DNA of 64,000 nt from Betaproteobacteria bacterium (lineage in GTDB: Bacteria > Pseudomonadota > Gammaproteobacteria > Burkholderiales > Burkholderiaceae_C), in assembly GCA_016716535.1 (NCBI GenBank), contig JADJWD010000001.1:248001-312000 (forward strand), written 5' to 3'. The notes beneath the pieces were generated by a model. That model searched no databases. It was not told where the DNA came from and saw only the letters and a list, made by a program, of their open reading frames with translations. Positions 55,441-64,000 of the stretch are shown here, in pieces. Each line of letters begins with the position of its first letter. Positions within the stretch are counted from its first letter, which is position 1. The translations under genes were made by a program, and so were the position numbers.

Positions 55441-56394
55441 ATGCGCCGCCGCACCGCGCTTGTCTCGTCATCCCTCGCCCTGCCCTGGCTCGCGCCGGCG
55501 GCGCGGGCCGCCGAGCGGGTCGCCACCGGCGCCGGGCCGGCCGCCGCGATGGCCGTCCCGGCCGGCCCGACCGCCGGCGCCGCAGCGGCCGCCACGCGCG
55601 ATGGCACCGCCGGCGGCCTGCCCGCCTCGGCATGGCCCGACATCGCCGCGGTCCCGGGCGGGGTGGCGTTGGTGGATCTCGGCAGCCACCGCGCGCGCCC
55701 CGCGGCGCACTACGGCGGCCGGCCGGTGCTCGTGCGCCCGAAAGGCGCAGCCTGGGTCGCGCTGGTCGGCATCGGCCTGGGCGCCGACGCCGCGCAGCCG
55801 CAGACGCTGCTCGTGCGCGAGGCCGACGGCCGCGAACGGCAGCTCACCTTTCGCCTGACGCCCAAGCAGTACACCGAACAGCGGCTGACGGTGGCGCCGC
55901 GCCACGTGGAGCTCTCCAAAGACGACCTGGCGCGGCACGAGCGCGAGCGCGCCCACCTGGGCGCCGTGCTGCGCCGCTTCTCGGCCGAGCGCGAGCCGGC
56001 GACGCTGCGGCTCGTGCAGCCGACCGCCGGGCCGCGTTCGTCTTCGTTCGGCCTGCGGCGTGTCTTCAACGGCCAGCCGCGCGCGCCGCACGGCGGCATG
56101 GACATCGCAGCACCCACCGGCACACCGGTGCTCGCCGCCGCCGCCGGCGAGGTGCTGGACACCGGCGACTACTTCTTCAATGGCCAGACGGTCATCCTCG
56201 ACCACGGCCAGGGCCTGCTGACGCTGTACTGCCACCTCTCGGCCATCGAGGCGCAAGCGGGCCGCGCCGTGCGGGCCGGCGAGACGATCGGCACCGTCGG
56301 CGCCACCGGCCGCGTCACCGGGCCGCACCTGCACTTCAGCGTCTACCTGAATGCACAGTCGGTGGACCCGGCGCTGTTCCTGCCGGCGGGCTGA
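55441..56394 (+). CDS. M23 family (LytM-type) metallopeptidase
   Basis: 317 residues. A signal peptide (RRRTALVSSSLALPWLAPAA) is followed by a proline/alanine-rich stretch. The C-terminal LytM domain has PHGGMDIAAPTGTPVLAAA (zinc His and Asp), LYCHLS and GPHLHFSVY (HxH). M23 enzymes cut peptide crosslinks of peptidoglycan or act as activators of amidases. The residues needed for catalysis are all present. The start MRRRT is chosen because it begins the signal; a longer frame starts 36 bp upstream. The outer-membrane-like gene follows by 14 bp. Confidence 0.9.
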   Translation: MRRRTALVSSSLALPWLAPAARAAERVATGAGPAAAMAVPAGPTAGAAAAATRDGTAGGLPASAWPDIAAVPGGVALVDLGSHRARPAAHYGGRPVLVRPKGAAWVALVGIGLGADAAQPQTLLVREADGRERQLTFRLTPKQYTEQRLTVAPRHVELSKDDLARHERERAHLGAVLRRFSAEREPATLRLVQPTAGPRSSSFGLRRVFNGQPRAPHGGMDIAAPTGTPVLAAAAGEVLDTGDYFFNGQTVILDHGQGLLTLYCHLSAIEAQAGRAVRAGETIGTVGATGRVTGPHLHFSVYLNAQSVDPALFLPAG

Positions 56395-56408
56395 CCCCGA
56401 GAACACGC

Positions 56409-57410
56409 ATGAGGCCGCTGCCCGCATCGCTCGTGTGCTGCGCGCTGGCCGCAGCGGGCGCGGCGTTTGCGCAGGAGCCGGCCGAAGGCCCGCCGGCGCA
56501 GCCGCCCGCGTCGACGACGACACCTGAGCCCTCCGCTGCGCCCGCCTCCGACGACGCCACCCCCGCCCTCGAAACCGCGCGCGAAGCGGTGCGCGCCACC
56601 ACCGTGTGGCTGGCGCGCGGCGTCGACAGCTGGTTCGGCGACCGCCCGTTCGAAGACGGCGGCCGCGTCAGCGACGGCGTGCTGAGCATCGGCCTGTTCA
56701 AGCGCGAGAGTGAACGGCCCGATGTGAACGTGCGCCTGCACGCGCGGCTGCGCCTGCCCAACCTGCACGAGAGCGGCTTTGCGTTCCTCGGCCGCGACGA
56801 CCCGCGCGAGGTCGTTGCCGACACGCCGGGCGCCGTGGCGCGCTGGGAGCGCCTGCCGCGCGACACACGCAACGACCGCGAGTTCCTCGCCGGCATCGGC
56901 GTCGCGCTGCGCGACGCGCTCGACGTGCGGCTGGGCCTGCGCGGCGGCTTCAAGCCTTATCTGCAGGTGCGCTACCACGACGAATGGCGGCCGCGCGAAG
57001 CCAACCTGGTCGAGTTCAGGCAGACGTTCTTTCTCAACAAGGAAGACCAGCTCGGCTCGACGACGGCGTTGTCGTTCGCGCACGCCGACTCTGCGCAGCT
57101 GACGCTGCGCTGGCTGGCCGCGGCGACGATCACGCAGCGTGCGAGGCGCTACGACACGACGAGCGTCATCGGCGCGTACCGCGCCTTCGGCGACCGGCGG
57201 CTGCTTTCGCTCGAACTGCTGACCAACTCGCTCGAAGGTACCGGCGTCACCATCGACGACGCCGGCGTGCTGCTGAAGTGGGAGCAGCCGTTCCTGCGCG
57301 ACTGGCTGGTCGGCGAGATGACGATCGGCTCGTTCTGGCCGCGGCCCGACCCCACGGTGCCGCGCACGCACTTGTGGGCGGCGGGACTGGGAGTGCGGAT
57401 CAGTTTTTGA
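56409..57410 (+). CDS. Probable outer-membrane beta-barrel protein, unknown function
   Basis: 333 residues. A signal peptide ends AFA-Q, followed by a Pro/Thr/Ala linker and then alternating polar/hydrophobic strands (VRLHARLRLPN, GFKPYLQVRYHDEW, DQLGSTTALSFAHA). The C-terminus ends GLGVRISF, an aromatic end typical of barrel proteins inserted by BamA. No family is recognised. It follows the M23 peptidase closely, so the pair may act in the cell envelope. The stop overlaps the convergent monooxygenase stop by 11 bases. Confidence 0.7.
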   Translation: MRPLPASLVCCALAAAGAAFAQEPAEGPPAQPPASTTTPEPSAAPASDDATPALETAREAVRATTVWLARGVDSWFGDRPFEDGGRVSDGVLSIGLFKRESERPDVNVRLHARLRLPNLHESGFAFLGRDDPREVVADTPGAVARWERLPRDTRNDREFLAGIGVALRDALDVRLGLRGGFKPYLQVRYHDEWRPREANLVEFRQTFFLNKEDQLGSTTALSFAHADSAQLTLRWLAAATITQRARRYDTTSVIGAYRAFGDRRLLSLELLTNSLEGTGVTIDDAGVLLKWEQPFLRDWLVGEMTIGSFWPRPDPTVPRTHLWAAGLGVRISF

Positions 57411-58623
57411 GCGAACCGGGCTCGAACACCCCGCTGGGTGCGAGCCCATCATGCGCATACAGCCACGCGCTTTGCCGCAGCGGCTCGCCCTGCGCGAGCT
57501 CGCGGTCGCGCTGGCGTTGCAGTGCGCCGTCGGGCAGGTGGTTGCGGATCTCGCGGCCGCGGCTCATCAGTTGCACTTCGCTGGCGCGTGGCCGGCGCAG
57601 CGCTTCGTAGCGCGCCAGCGCCGCCGGCACCGCGGCCGCATCGCCCGCATCGACATCACCCAGGCATACGCCCAGCATCTCGGCGTCCTCGATCGCCTGC
57701 GCCGCGCCCTGCGCGAAGAACGGCAGCATCGCGTGCGCCGCGTCGCCCAGCAGCGTGACGCGGCCGTGCGTCCAGCGATCGAGCGGGTCGCGGTCGTACA
57801 GCGCCCAGCGCTTCGTTTCGGTGGCCGCGTCGATGAGCCGCTGCACGTCGTCGTGCCAGCCTTCGAACTCGGCCTTCAGGTCGTCGACGCTGCCCTCGGC
57901 CGACCACGACTCGGTGCGCCACTCGCCTGCCGGCACGATGGCAACGACGTTGACGAGCCGCCCGCCCGAGATCGGGTAGTGCACGAGGTGGCGCCCGGGC
58001 CCGAGCCACAGCGTCTGCACGGGCCGAAGCGCCAGCGCCGGCGCGCGCTCGGCCGGCACGAGGAAGCGGAAGGCGCACAGGTCCGCGAAGCGCGGCCGCA
58101 CCTCGGCCTGCGTGGCCGGGCCGACGACGCTGTGGATGCCGTCGGCGCCGATCACGACATCGGCGTCGACCTTCGTCCAGTGGCCGCCGCGGCGCGCGAA
58201 GGTCAGCTCTGCGCCGCCAGGGCCTTGCCGCAGTTCGACGCAGCGATGGTCGAGGAACAGCGCCTCGGGCGGCAGCGCCGCCTGCAGCATCGCCAGCAGG
58301 TCGGCGCGGTGCGCGACGTAGCACGCCGCGCCGTAGAGGCGCTCGCACTCGTCGCCCATCGGCTGCACCGACAGCACGTGGCCGTCCTGCCAGCGGCGGA
58401 ACTCCCACGCCGCCTCGAGCCGCACGGCGAACGCCGGCAACCGCGCCGCGAGCCCCAGGCGCGCCAGCGGCCGCACCATGTTCGGCGGCACGACGAGGCC
58501 GGCGCCGACTTCGCGCAGCGCGCTCGCCTGCTCGTAGACGGTGGCCTCGACACCGCGCGCGCGCAGGAAGAGCGCCGCGGCCAGCCCGCCGATGCCGCCG
58601 CCGACGATGGCGATGCGCATCAT
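57400..58623 (-). CDS. FAD-dependent aromatic monooxygenase (salicylate hydroxylase-like)
   Basis: 407 residues. The FAD loop is RIAIVGGGIGGLAAALFLRA (key GGGIGG). The DG motif is VIGADGIHSVV and the GD motif is VTLLGDAAHAMLPFFAQGAA, both diagnostic of class A flavin hydroxylases. The substrate is probably a hydroxybenzoate such as salicylate or 3-hydroxybenzoate, but active-site residues cannot settle it. Two consecutive Met codons (58623, 58620) are possible starts. No ring-cleavage gene is adjacent. Confidence 0.9.
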   Translation of the reverse strand: MMRIAIVGGGIGGLAAALFLRARGVEATVYEQASALREVGAGLVVPPNMVRPLARLGLAARLPAFAVRLEAAWEFRRWQDGHVLSVQPMGDECERLYGAACYVAHRADLLAMLQAALPPEALFLDHRCVELRQGPGGAELTFARRGGHWTKVDADVVIGADGIHSVVGPATQAEVRPRFADLCAFRFLVPAERAPALALRPVQTLWLGPGRHLVHYPISGGRLVNVVAIVPAGEWRTESWSAEGSVDDLKAEFEGWHDDVQRLIDAATETKRWALYDRDPLDRWTHGRVTLLGDAAHAMLPFFAQGAAQAIEDAEMLGVCLGDVDAGDAAAVPAALARYEALRRPRASEVQLMSRGREIRNHLPDGALQRQRDRELAQGEPLRQSAWLYAHDGLAPSGVFEPGSLKN

Positions 58624-58842
58624 CGACGGCCTCTGACGCAACGGTTGGCCGCGGTCGGCCGGGTGCACGGAAGACGACGCATCGGGGTTCTCGGGTGGCG
58701 CCTGATGGAGCAGGACAGGGCGCGATGCTAGCGGCGCCGAGTCTGCCGTCGGTCGGCGGGCGCATGTCGACCGCGCGGGCACGTCGCCGCCACGGGTAGC
58801 ATGCCCGCCGAGCGCTACCGGATCGGCGCGAGGAGATCGGCG

Positions 58843-59037
58843 ATGCCCGGCACGAAGACGATGCGGTCGCCCCAGCGTGGCCGGGTGCCGCTGGCCGCGA
58901 TCATCCTGATCACGCTCGGCGCACTGTTCCTGCTGTCCAACCTGGGCCTCATCCCGCACATCGGGCCGCTGATCGCCAAGTGGTGGCCGCTGATCCTGAT
59001 CGTGGTGGGCGTAGCGCTGTTATGGCGGCGCAAGTGA
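58843..59037 (+). CDS. Small membrane protein, LiaI/LiaF-like TM domain
   Basis: 64 residues with two membrane helices (PLAAIILITLGALFLLSNLG and the stretch WWPLILIVVGVALLW) ending in RRK. The pattern of glycine, then NLG, then WWPLILI is typical of the LiaF-type transmembrane domain (DUF5668). AGGAG 7 bp before 58843 sets this start over an earlier ATG at 58801. Function unknown. It overlaps the convergent MTHFR-like gene by 18 bp. Confidence 0.75.
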   Translation: MPGTKTMRSPQRGRVPLAAIILITLGALFLLSNLGLIPHIGPLIAKWWPLILIVVGVALLWRRK

Positions 59038-59970
59038 GGCGGCCGCCGCAGCTGCGTCAACCGGCCGGCGAACAGCCGTGCTCGCACTCACCTGCGCATG
59101 CATCCAGCGCGCCGTGCGCACGACGCCGCCGAAGCTGAACAGGTGCACGCCGACGGCGTTGTCGTGGCGCTGCGCATAGCGCGCCGCGACGGCGAGCTGG
59201 TCCGACGGCTCGGTGTGCACCATCAGCTGCGCGATGCGCGTGCCCAGCGACGACAGCGCCCGCCGCGCCGCACCGACGCCGCAGCGCTGCGCATAACGCA
59301 GCAACTGCACGGGGTCGCTGGGCCCGGGCATGCCGACGTAGACCGGCAGTTCGGGGTGGCTGGTGGCGAGCGCGGCGAGCCGGCCGACGATGCGCTCGGG
59401 CGCGAAGCTGAACTGCGTCACTGCATAGAGACCTAGGCCCTGCCGCGCGGCGGCGGCGCGCTTGGCTACGAGCGCATCGTCCAGCGCCGCCGGCGCGATG
59501 CGCGGGTGGCCTTCGGGGTAGACGGCGATGCCGATTTCGCGCACGCCGGCGTCGGCGAGGAGGCCGCTTTCGAGCAGGTGCGCGCTGTCGCGCCAGGGGC
59601 CGAGCGGCTGCGGCTCGTCGCCGCCGATCAGCATCACGCGGTGCACGCCGTGTTCGCGCACGGCGGTGCGCAGGAAGGCCGGCAGGTCGTCGCCGGCCGT
59701 GACGCGGCGCGCCGCGACGTGCGGCACCGGGTCGAAGCCGCGCGCGCGGATGTCGGCCAACAGCGGCAGCGACATCGCCAGCGGCCGCGAAGGCAGCGAG
59801 GGCACGTAGATGCCGGTGCCGGCGGGCAGGAACGGCGCCGCGTCGGCGAGCGAGCCCGCCTCGCGCACGGTGATCTCGATCGAGGCGTTGCCGAGCAGCT
59901 CGGCGAGGGTGTCGGCCAGAGGGCGGTCATGGCGATCGGCCGCGGCCGACAGCGCTTGGGGGGATGTCAT
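59020..59970 (-). CDS. Methylenetetrahydrofolate reductase-like protein
   Basis: 316 residues. The MTHFR TIM-barrel pattern is recognisable (TGIYVPSLP, FDPVPHVAARRV, VMLIGGD, ITQFSF-like AVTQFSFAP and VYVGMPGPSDP), but the flavin-site motifs are looser than in MetF. AAGGAG precedes the ATG. It is the second gene after a methyltransferase-like protein on the same strand (80-bp gap), so it may handle folate-bound C1 units from demethylation. Whether it reduces methylene-THF or runs in reverse is unknown. Confidence 0.82.
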   Translation of the reverse strand: MTSPQALSAAADRHDRPLADTLAELLGNASIEITVREAGSLADAAPFLPAGTGIYVPSLPSRPLAMSLPLLADIRARGFDPVPHVAARRVTAGDDLPAFLRTAVREHGVHRVMLIGGDEPQPLGPWRDSAHLLESGLLADAGVREIGIAVYPEGHPRIAPAALDDALVAKRAAAARQGLGLYAVTQFSFAPERIVGRLAALATSHPELPVYVGMPGPSDPVQLLRYAQRCGVGAARRALSSLGTRIAQLMVHTEPSDQLAVAARYAQRHDNAVGVHLFSFGGVVRTARWMHAQVSASTAVRRPVDAAAAAASLAPP

Positions 59971-60050
59971 CGGTCTCCTTCGGTTCTGTGCCTGCGCTTC
60001 GATACCTCAGCGCGAAGGGGTTGCGGTCCGTCCGCGTCAATCCCTCTTGC

Positions 60051-61547
60051 TCAATCCCTCTTCCTCGAGACCACATACGACTCGTCCTGGAACCACAGGC
60101 TGCCGTGCTTCTTCAGCACCTCGGCGGTGGCTTCCAGGTAGTGCGGGCGGCCGAGCACCTGGGCGAGGCGTTCGTCGTCGATCTGCGCGACGTAGACGGC
60201 GGCGTTCCATGCGGCGAACAGCGTCGAGGTGCCGATCGCCGAGGTCGCGGCCGCCGCCACCTCGTTGGGCAGCGTGTGCATGTCGTAGCGGAAGATCGCG
60301 CGGTTGTCGGCGTAGGCGTTGAAGTTGAACTGCCGCGCTTCCTTGCCCAGTTCGTGCCGCACCGCCGAGAGCACGTCGTGGCGCGAGGTGACGAACGGGT
60401 TCTCGCCCGGCCAGACGCGCTGCACGATCTCGAGGCCCGGGTCGTTGCCGCACGAGTGGATGCCGAGCAGCCGCCCGCCCGGCCCGAGCGCGCGCACGAG
60501 CGGCGCGACGACCTTCTGCGCCTTGAACTCGGCGCTGACGCGCGCGCGGTAGGGCTGCGAGGCGATGACGAGGTCGAAGCCGGCCTGCGCCTGCCCCTGG
60601 CGCGGGATCACCTTGTCGAGCAGGAAGCGGTAGTCGTCGCGGTAGATCGTCAGCACGACCGGGCGCTCGTAGACCGGGTTGCCGGTCTTCGCGCTGTGCC
60701 GCGCCTGCCAGTGCGTGGCGAGGAAGCGGTCGAGCGCGCCGATCTGCTCGGCGAACTCGTGCGAACTGCTGCCGGTGAGCGCTACCTCCTTCCACAGCAT
60801 CGAGTTCGCCGCCGGCAGCGAACGCGGCGTGAGCCACGGCGCCTCGGCGTAGTACATGTTGGTCACCGTCAGCACGGTGGCCGGGTGCTCGAAGAAGCGG
60901 TCGGCCATCTTGTGCAGCGACAGCCGCACGTCCTCGAGGCTGATCTCCTTGCCGACGATGAAGAACGGCATCGTCGCGTGCCGCCGGTGCATCTCGCGCA
61001 TCACGCTGGTCAGCACGGTGCCGTCGCCCATGCCGGCATCGAAGACCCGCAGCGCCGGCGGCCGCGGATGCAGGTGTGCGAGTTCCATGCCGACGCGGCG
61101 CGCGATCACGTCCTTCTCGCCGCAGGTGGTGACGAAGAGCAGGTACTTCTGGCGGTTGTCGAAGAAGCGGAAGTTGCGCTCGGGGGCGGCTTCGGTTTCG
61201 GTTTCAGCGGCGGACCGCACCGCCGCCGCGGCCGGCATCGGATCGCTGGCGCGCACCATCGGCAGCAGCTCGGGCGGCACGCCGAGCTCGGCTTTCGCGC
61301 CTTGCGCGCGCATGAACGCCTGCAGCCGCGCCAGCGTCTCGGGCTTGATGCGCGCGCCTTCGCGCAGCCGCGCGACGAGCTTGCCGTCGTTGACGGCGCG
61401 CCGGCCGAAGGTCGATTCGGCGACGCCGCGCTCGCGGCAGAAGTCGGTGATGCGGTCGAGCAGCGTCGGTGGGGATGTTGCCGCGGCGGCGGCGGCAGGC
61501 CCGGCGAGGCGCCCATTGCGGTGCAGCGCAGACAGCGTGGCGTCCAT
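60051..61547 (-). CDS. HTH-domain plus SAM-methyltransferase-fold protein
   Basis: 498 residues. The first 100 residues contain a repressor-like helix-turn-helix (ITDFCRERGVAESTFGRRAV, then NDGKLVARLREGARI). The rest has the Rossmann motif VFDAGMGDGTVL (SAM motif I) and later segments DLVIASQPYRAR and GPGGRLLGIHSCGND. The catalytic residues of known methyltransferases are not evident. The fusion could be a DNA-binding enzyme or a regulator that senses SAM. An upstream TTG start is possible, but the ATG at 61547 is preferred. The MTHFR-like gene follows. Confidence 0.75.
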   Translation of the reverse strand: MDATLSALHRNGRLAGPAAAAAATSPPTLLDRITDFCRERGVAESTFGRRAVNDGKLVARLREGARIKPETLARLQAFMRAQGAKAELGVPPELLPMVRASDPMPAAAAVRSAAETETEAAPERNFRFFDNRQKYLLFVTTCGEKDVIARRVGMELAHLHPRPPALRVFDAGMGDGTVLTSVMREMHRRHATMPFFIVGKEISLEDVRLSLHKMADRFFEHPATVLTVTNMYYAEAPWLTPRSLPAANSMLWKEVALTGSSSHEFAEQIGALDRFLATHWQARHSAKTGNPVYERPVVLTIYRDDYRFLLDKVIPRQGQAQAGFDLVIASQPYRARVSAEFKAQKVVAPLVRALGPGGRLLGIHSCGNDPGLEIVQRVWPGENPFVTSRHDVLSAVRHELGKEARQFNFNAYADNRAIFRYDMHTLPNEVAAAATSAIGTSTLFAAWNAAVYVAQIDDERLAQVLGRPHYLEATAEVLKKHGSLWFQDESYVVSRKRD

Positions 61548-61698
61548 GCGCCGCAATGTAGGCGCGCCGGCAGTGGGCAGGCAACCTCGCCTAAGAAGGG
61601 GGCGAGTCCTGCAATTGTGGGCCTCTGCCCACCGGCGAGGGCTTACCCATTGCGGTGTGTTGCTCCCTCTCCCGCCTGCGGGACAGGGAGATACCCCT

Positions 61699-64000
61699 TC
61701 ATCGACTGGACCGCCGCGCCCACGCCTTGCGCGCTTCCTCGGCCCACAGCACCGCGCTGGCCAGCACGACGATCGGCAACAGCACCGCCGGGGCCAGCGG
61801 CACGGTGTGGAACATCGTGTTCAGCGCCGGCAGGTACAGCACCGCGGCCTGCAGCGCGATCGAGAGCACGAGGCCGCCGAGCAGCCAGCGGTTGCGCACG
61901 AGTGTCGAACCGAAGGCCGACGCGGTGGCCGACTGGCAGTTGACGACGTTGAACCACTGCGTCACCGCCACGAGCGTGAAGACCTCGGTGCGCACGGTGT
62001 CGATCGGCACGCCGGCGTGCAGCCGCCAGGCGAACCAGCCGAAGGCGGCGGCCGCGGCGGTGAGCGCCATCAGCGCCGTGCGCACGAGCATGCTGCGGTC
62101 GAAGAGCGCATCGTCGCGCGGCACCGGCGGGCGGTGCATTTCGCTGCCGCTCGCCGGGTCCATCACCAGGTTCACCGTCAGCGTGCCTTCGGTGACGATG
62201 TTGATCCACAGGATCTGCACCGCCGCCAGCGGCAGCGGGTAGCCGGCGACCAGCGCCAGCAGCAGCACCAGCACCTCGTCGACCGAGGTCGCGAAGAGGT
62301 ACAGGATCACCTTCTTCAGGTTGCCGTAGACGACACGGCCCTGCTCGACGGCGGCGACGAGCGTCGCGAAGTTGTCGTCGGTCAGCACGATGCGCGAGGC
62401 GCTCTTGGCGACCTCGGTGCCGGTGATGCCCATCGCCACGCCGACATCGGCGCGCGCCAGCGCCGGCGCGTCGTTGACGCCGTCGCCGGTCATCGCGACG
62501 ACCTCGCCGCGCGCCTGCAGCGCCTGCACGATGCGCAGCTTCTGCGCCGGCTGCACGCGGGCGAAGACGGCGACCTGCGGCAGCACAGCCGTGAGTTCGG
62601 GCCCGGTCATCCGTTCGAGTTCAGTGCCGTCGACGGCGCGGTCGCCTTCCCTCGCGATGCCGAGTTCGCGCGCGATCGCAAGGCCCGTCAGCTTGTGGTC
62701 GCCGGTCACCATGATCGGCCGGATGCCGGCGCGGCGGCACTCGGCCACTGCGGCACGCGCTTCCTCGCGCGGCGGGTCGATCTGGCCGATGAGGCCCAGC
62801 AGCCGCGCGCGGCCGGCCAGCGCAGCGAAGCCGGCGTCGGGGTCGAGCGGCGCGCCCTCGTTACGCGCCTCCACCCCGGCCACCGCCAGCACGCGCAGCG
62901 CCTGCTGCGCCATCGCCTCGGCGGTGCGCGCCGCCGCATCAGCTGTCGCGCGATGCCCCGCCGGCAGCAGCCGCAGCACCGCCTCGGGCGCGCCCTTGAC
63001 GACGATGCGCGGCCCGTGCGCGGTGGCCATCAGCTTCGCATCGGCATCGAACGGCAGCTCGGCCGCGCGCGGCGCCTGGCGGCGCAACGCCGCGAGGTCG
63101 ATGCCCGCCTTGGCCGCCAGCACGAGCAGCGAACCTTCGGTGGGGTCGCCGAGCACCGACCAGGCGCTGCGCTCGCCCTCGGGTGGCAGCAGCTCGGCGT
63201 CGTTGCACAGCGCCGCGGCGTGCAGCAGCGCGGCGACTGCCGGATCGCTGTCGGCTTCGATGCGGCGCTCGCCTTCGTGCAACTCACCCGCCGGTGCGTA
63301 GCCGACGCCGCTGGCGCGCAGCGTGCGGCCGCCCTCTTGTCCCTCTTGTTCTCGCGCTTGCGCTTCATCGCCCGGCAGCCACATGGCCACCGCCGTCATC
63401 TCGTTCTTCGTCAGCGTGCCGGTCTTGTCGCTGCAGATGACGGTGGTCGAGCCGAGCGTCTCCACGGCCGAGAGGCGGCGGATGATCGCGCCGCGCGCGG
63501 CCATGCGCTGCATGCCCACCGCCAGCGCGATCGTCATCGCCGCCGGCAAGCCCTCGGGCACCATCGAGACCATCTGGCTGACGGCGACCATCAGCACTTC
63601 ATCGAGCGGCAGCGCGCGTGCGTGGCCGAGCGCGAGCACGAGCACGAACAGCACCACCGCGGCCACCAGCAGCGCGCGGCTGAACGCGGCGAGCCGCCGC
63701 TCGAGCGGCGTCGGCGGCTCGACGGCGCGCTCGGTCATCGACGCGATGCGGCCGACCTCGGTGTGTGCGCCGGTAGCAACGACGAGCGCGCGGGCGCGCC
63801 CGGCGGCGATGTGCGTGCCGGCATGCACGATGCAGTGGCGGTCCGCCAGGCCCGTGGCCTCGGGCAGCGCCGCCACCGTCTTGTCCACGGGCGTCGACTC
63901 CCCGGTCAGCGCCGCCTCGGCCGCTTCGAGCTGTGCCGCCCCGACGAGGCGCGCGTCGGCGCCGACCGCGTCGCCGGCGGCAAGCAGCAGCACGTCGCCC
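61699..64000 (-). CDS. Type II cation-transporting P-type ATPase (N-terminus beyond window)
   Basis: 767 residues are visible; the N-terminus lies beyond the right edge. The actuator motif TGES, M4 motif VPEGLPA, the phosphorylation motif CSDKTGTLTKNE and hinge MTGDGVNDAPAL are all intact. The C-terminal cation-ATPase domain with about six helices ends ARRSSR. The PEGLP motif places it with Ca2+/Na+/PMR1-like pumps (type IIA/B), not heavy-metal or Kdp pumps. The transported ion cannot be fixed from what is visible. The gap 61548-61698 holds nothing recognisable. Confidence 0.93.
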   Translation of the reverse strand, partial: GDVLLLAAGDAVGADARLVGAAQLEAAEAALTGESTPVDKTVAALPEATGLADRHCIVHAGTHIAAGRARALVVATGAHTEVGRIASMTERAVEPPTPLERRLAAFSRALLVAAVVLFVLVLALGHARALPLDEVLMVAVSQMVSMVPEGLPAAMTIALAVGMQRMAARGAIIRRLSAVETLGSTTVICSDKTGTLTKNEMTAVAMWLPGDEAQAREQEGQEGGRTLRASGVGYAPAGELHEGERRIEADSDPAVAALLHAAALCNDAELLPPEGERSAWSVLGDPTEGSLLVLAAKAGIDLAALRRQAPRAAELPFDADAKLMATAHGPRIVVKGAPEAVLRLLPAGHRATADAAARTAEAMAQQALRVLAVAGVEARNEGAPLDPDAGFAALAGRARLLGLIGQIDPPREEARAAVAECRRAGIRPIMVTGDHKLTGLAIARELGIAREGDRAVDGTELERMTGPELTAVLPQVAVFARVQPAQKLRIVQALQARGEVVAMTGDGVNDAPALARADVGVAMGITGTEVAKSASRIVLTDDNFATLVAAVEQGRVVYGNLKKVILYLFATSVDEVLVLLLALVAGYPLPLAAVQILWINIVTEGTLTVNLVMDPASGSEMHRPPVPRDDALFDRSMLVRTALMALTAAAAAFGWFAWRLHAGVPIDTVRTEVFTLVAVTQWFNVVNCQSATASAFGSTLVRNRWLLGGLVLSIALQAAVLYLPALNTMFHTVPLAPAVLLPIVVLASAVLWAEEARKAWARRSSR

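Noticed and set aside
60037..60064. Tandem 14-bp near-repeat at the end of the methyltransferase-like gene
   Set aside because: Two imperfect copies straddling a stop codon; likely a small chance duplication with no visible role.

Overview
The window is a very GC-rich, densely coding chromosomal segment from a betaproteobacterium, most likely a Burkholderiales member of the Rubrivivax/Leptothrix/Sphaerotilaceae type. This rests on the dusB-fis-purH neighbourhood with ruvC further on, a PhaF/PhaI-type phasin, an orphan Bug/TctC receptor, the fused indolepyruvate:ferredoxin oxidoreductase paired with an Lrp regulator, and the palindromic intergenic repeats. No rRNA, tRNA, CRISPR array, transposase or prophage gene was seen. 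The genus is inference.

Layout. 1-4.5 kb: a two-domain fatty acyl-CoA reductase/SDR (cut by the left edge), divergent from a phasin and a patatin-like lipase, then a small unknown gene behind a sigma-28-like promoter. 4.5-9.8 kb: M32 carboxypeptidase, YqaA-like membrane protein, then dusB-fis-purH. 9.9-14 kb (minus): a three-gene membrane cassette of a two-TM sensor, a sensor-MFS fusion and a Tat-exported ABC-type binding protein without an ABC permease. 14.2-22.2 kb (plus): a signalling operon behind a second sigma-28-like promoter: alpha/beta hydrolase, a histidine-phosphatase homologue lacking its second histidine, a hybrid kinase with two REC domains and HPt, a REC-GGDEF-EAL regulator, and a YcgR/PilZ effector. 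The pieces suggest control of c-di-GMP and motility. 22.3-29.3 kb: plsC- and cdsA-like genes, ruvC, dienelactone hydrolase, nudC, DUF4197, a YciI lipoprotein and waaA.

29.5-33.6 kb: a probable sulfoacetate catabolic cluster (TctC receptor, sauS, sauT). 33.6-33.9 kb: an island of three palindromic repeats; one recurs inverted at 40.4 kb. 33.9-41.7 kb: class III CoA-transferase, GNAT, a DUF4118-PAS protein without output domain, a MetE-like/SAF-oxidoreductase/DMT-transporter operon, and an HDAC-like amidohydrolase. 41.7-47.5 kb: an IclR regulator divergent from a frameshifted GMC oxidoreductase and a TRAP transporter, with twin palindromic operators between them. 47.7-50.8 kb: an orphan GspE/PilB-type ATPase with MshEN-like motifs, overlapping a gene with a degenerate kinase ATPase-like region.

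50.9-55.2 kb: fused indolepyruvate:ferredoxin oxidoreductase divergent from an Lrp regulator. 55.2-55.3 kb: a poly-G tract that may be an assembly fault. 55.4-59 kb: M23 peptidase, a probable outer-membrane protein, an FAD monooxygenase and a small membrane protein. 59-64 kb (minus): an HTH-containing methyltransferase-like protein with an MTHFR-like partner, and a type II P-type ATPase cut by the right edge.

The best candidates for something undescribed are the sensor/sensor-MFS/binding-protein cassette (9904-13986), the putatively sigma-28-driven kinase/c-di-GMP operon with its crippled phosphatase, and the family of about 110-bp palindromic elements sharing a core but differing at their ends.
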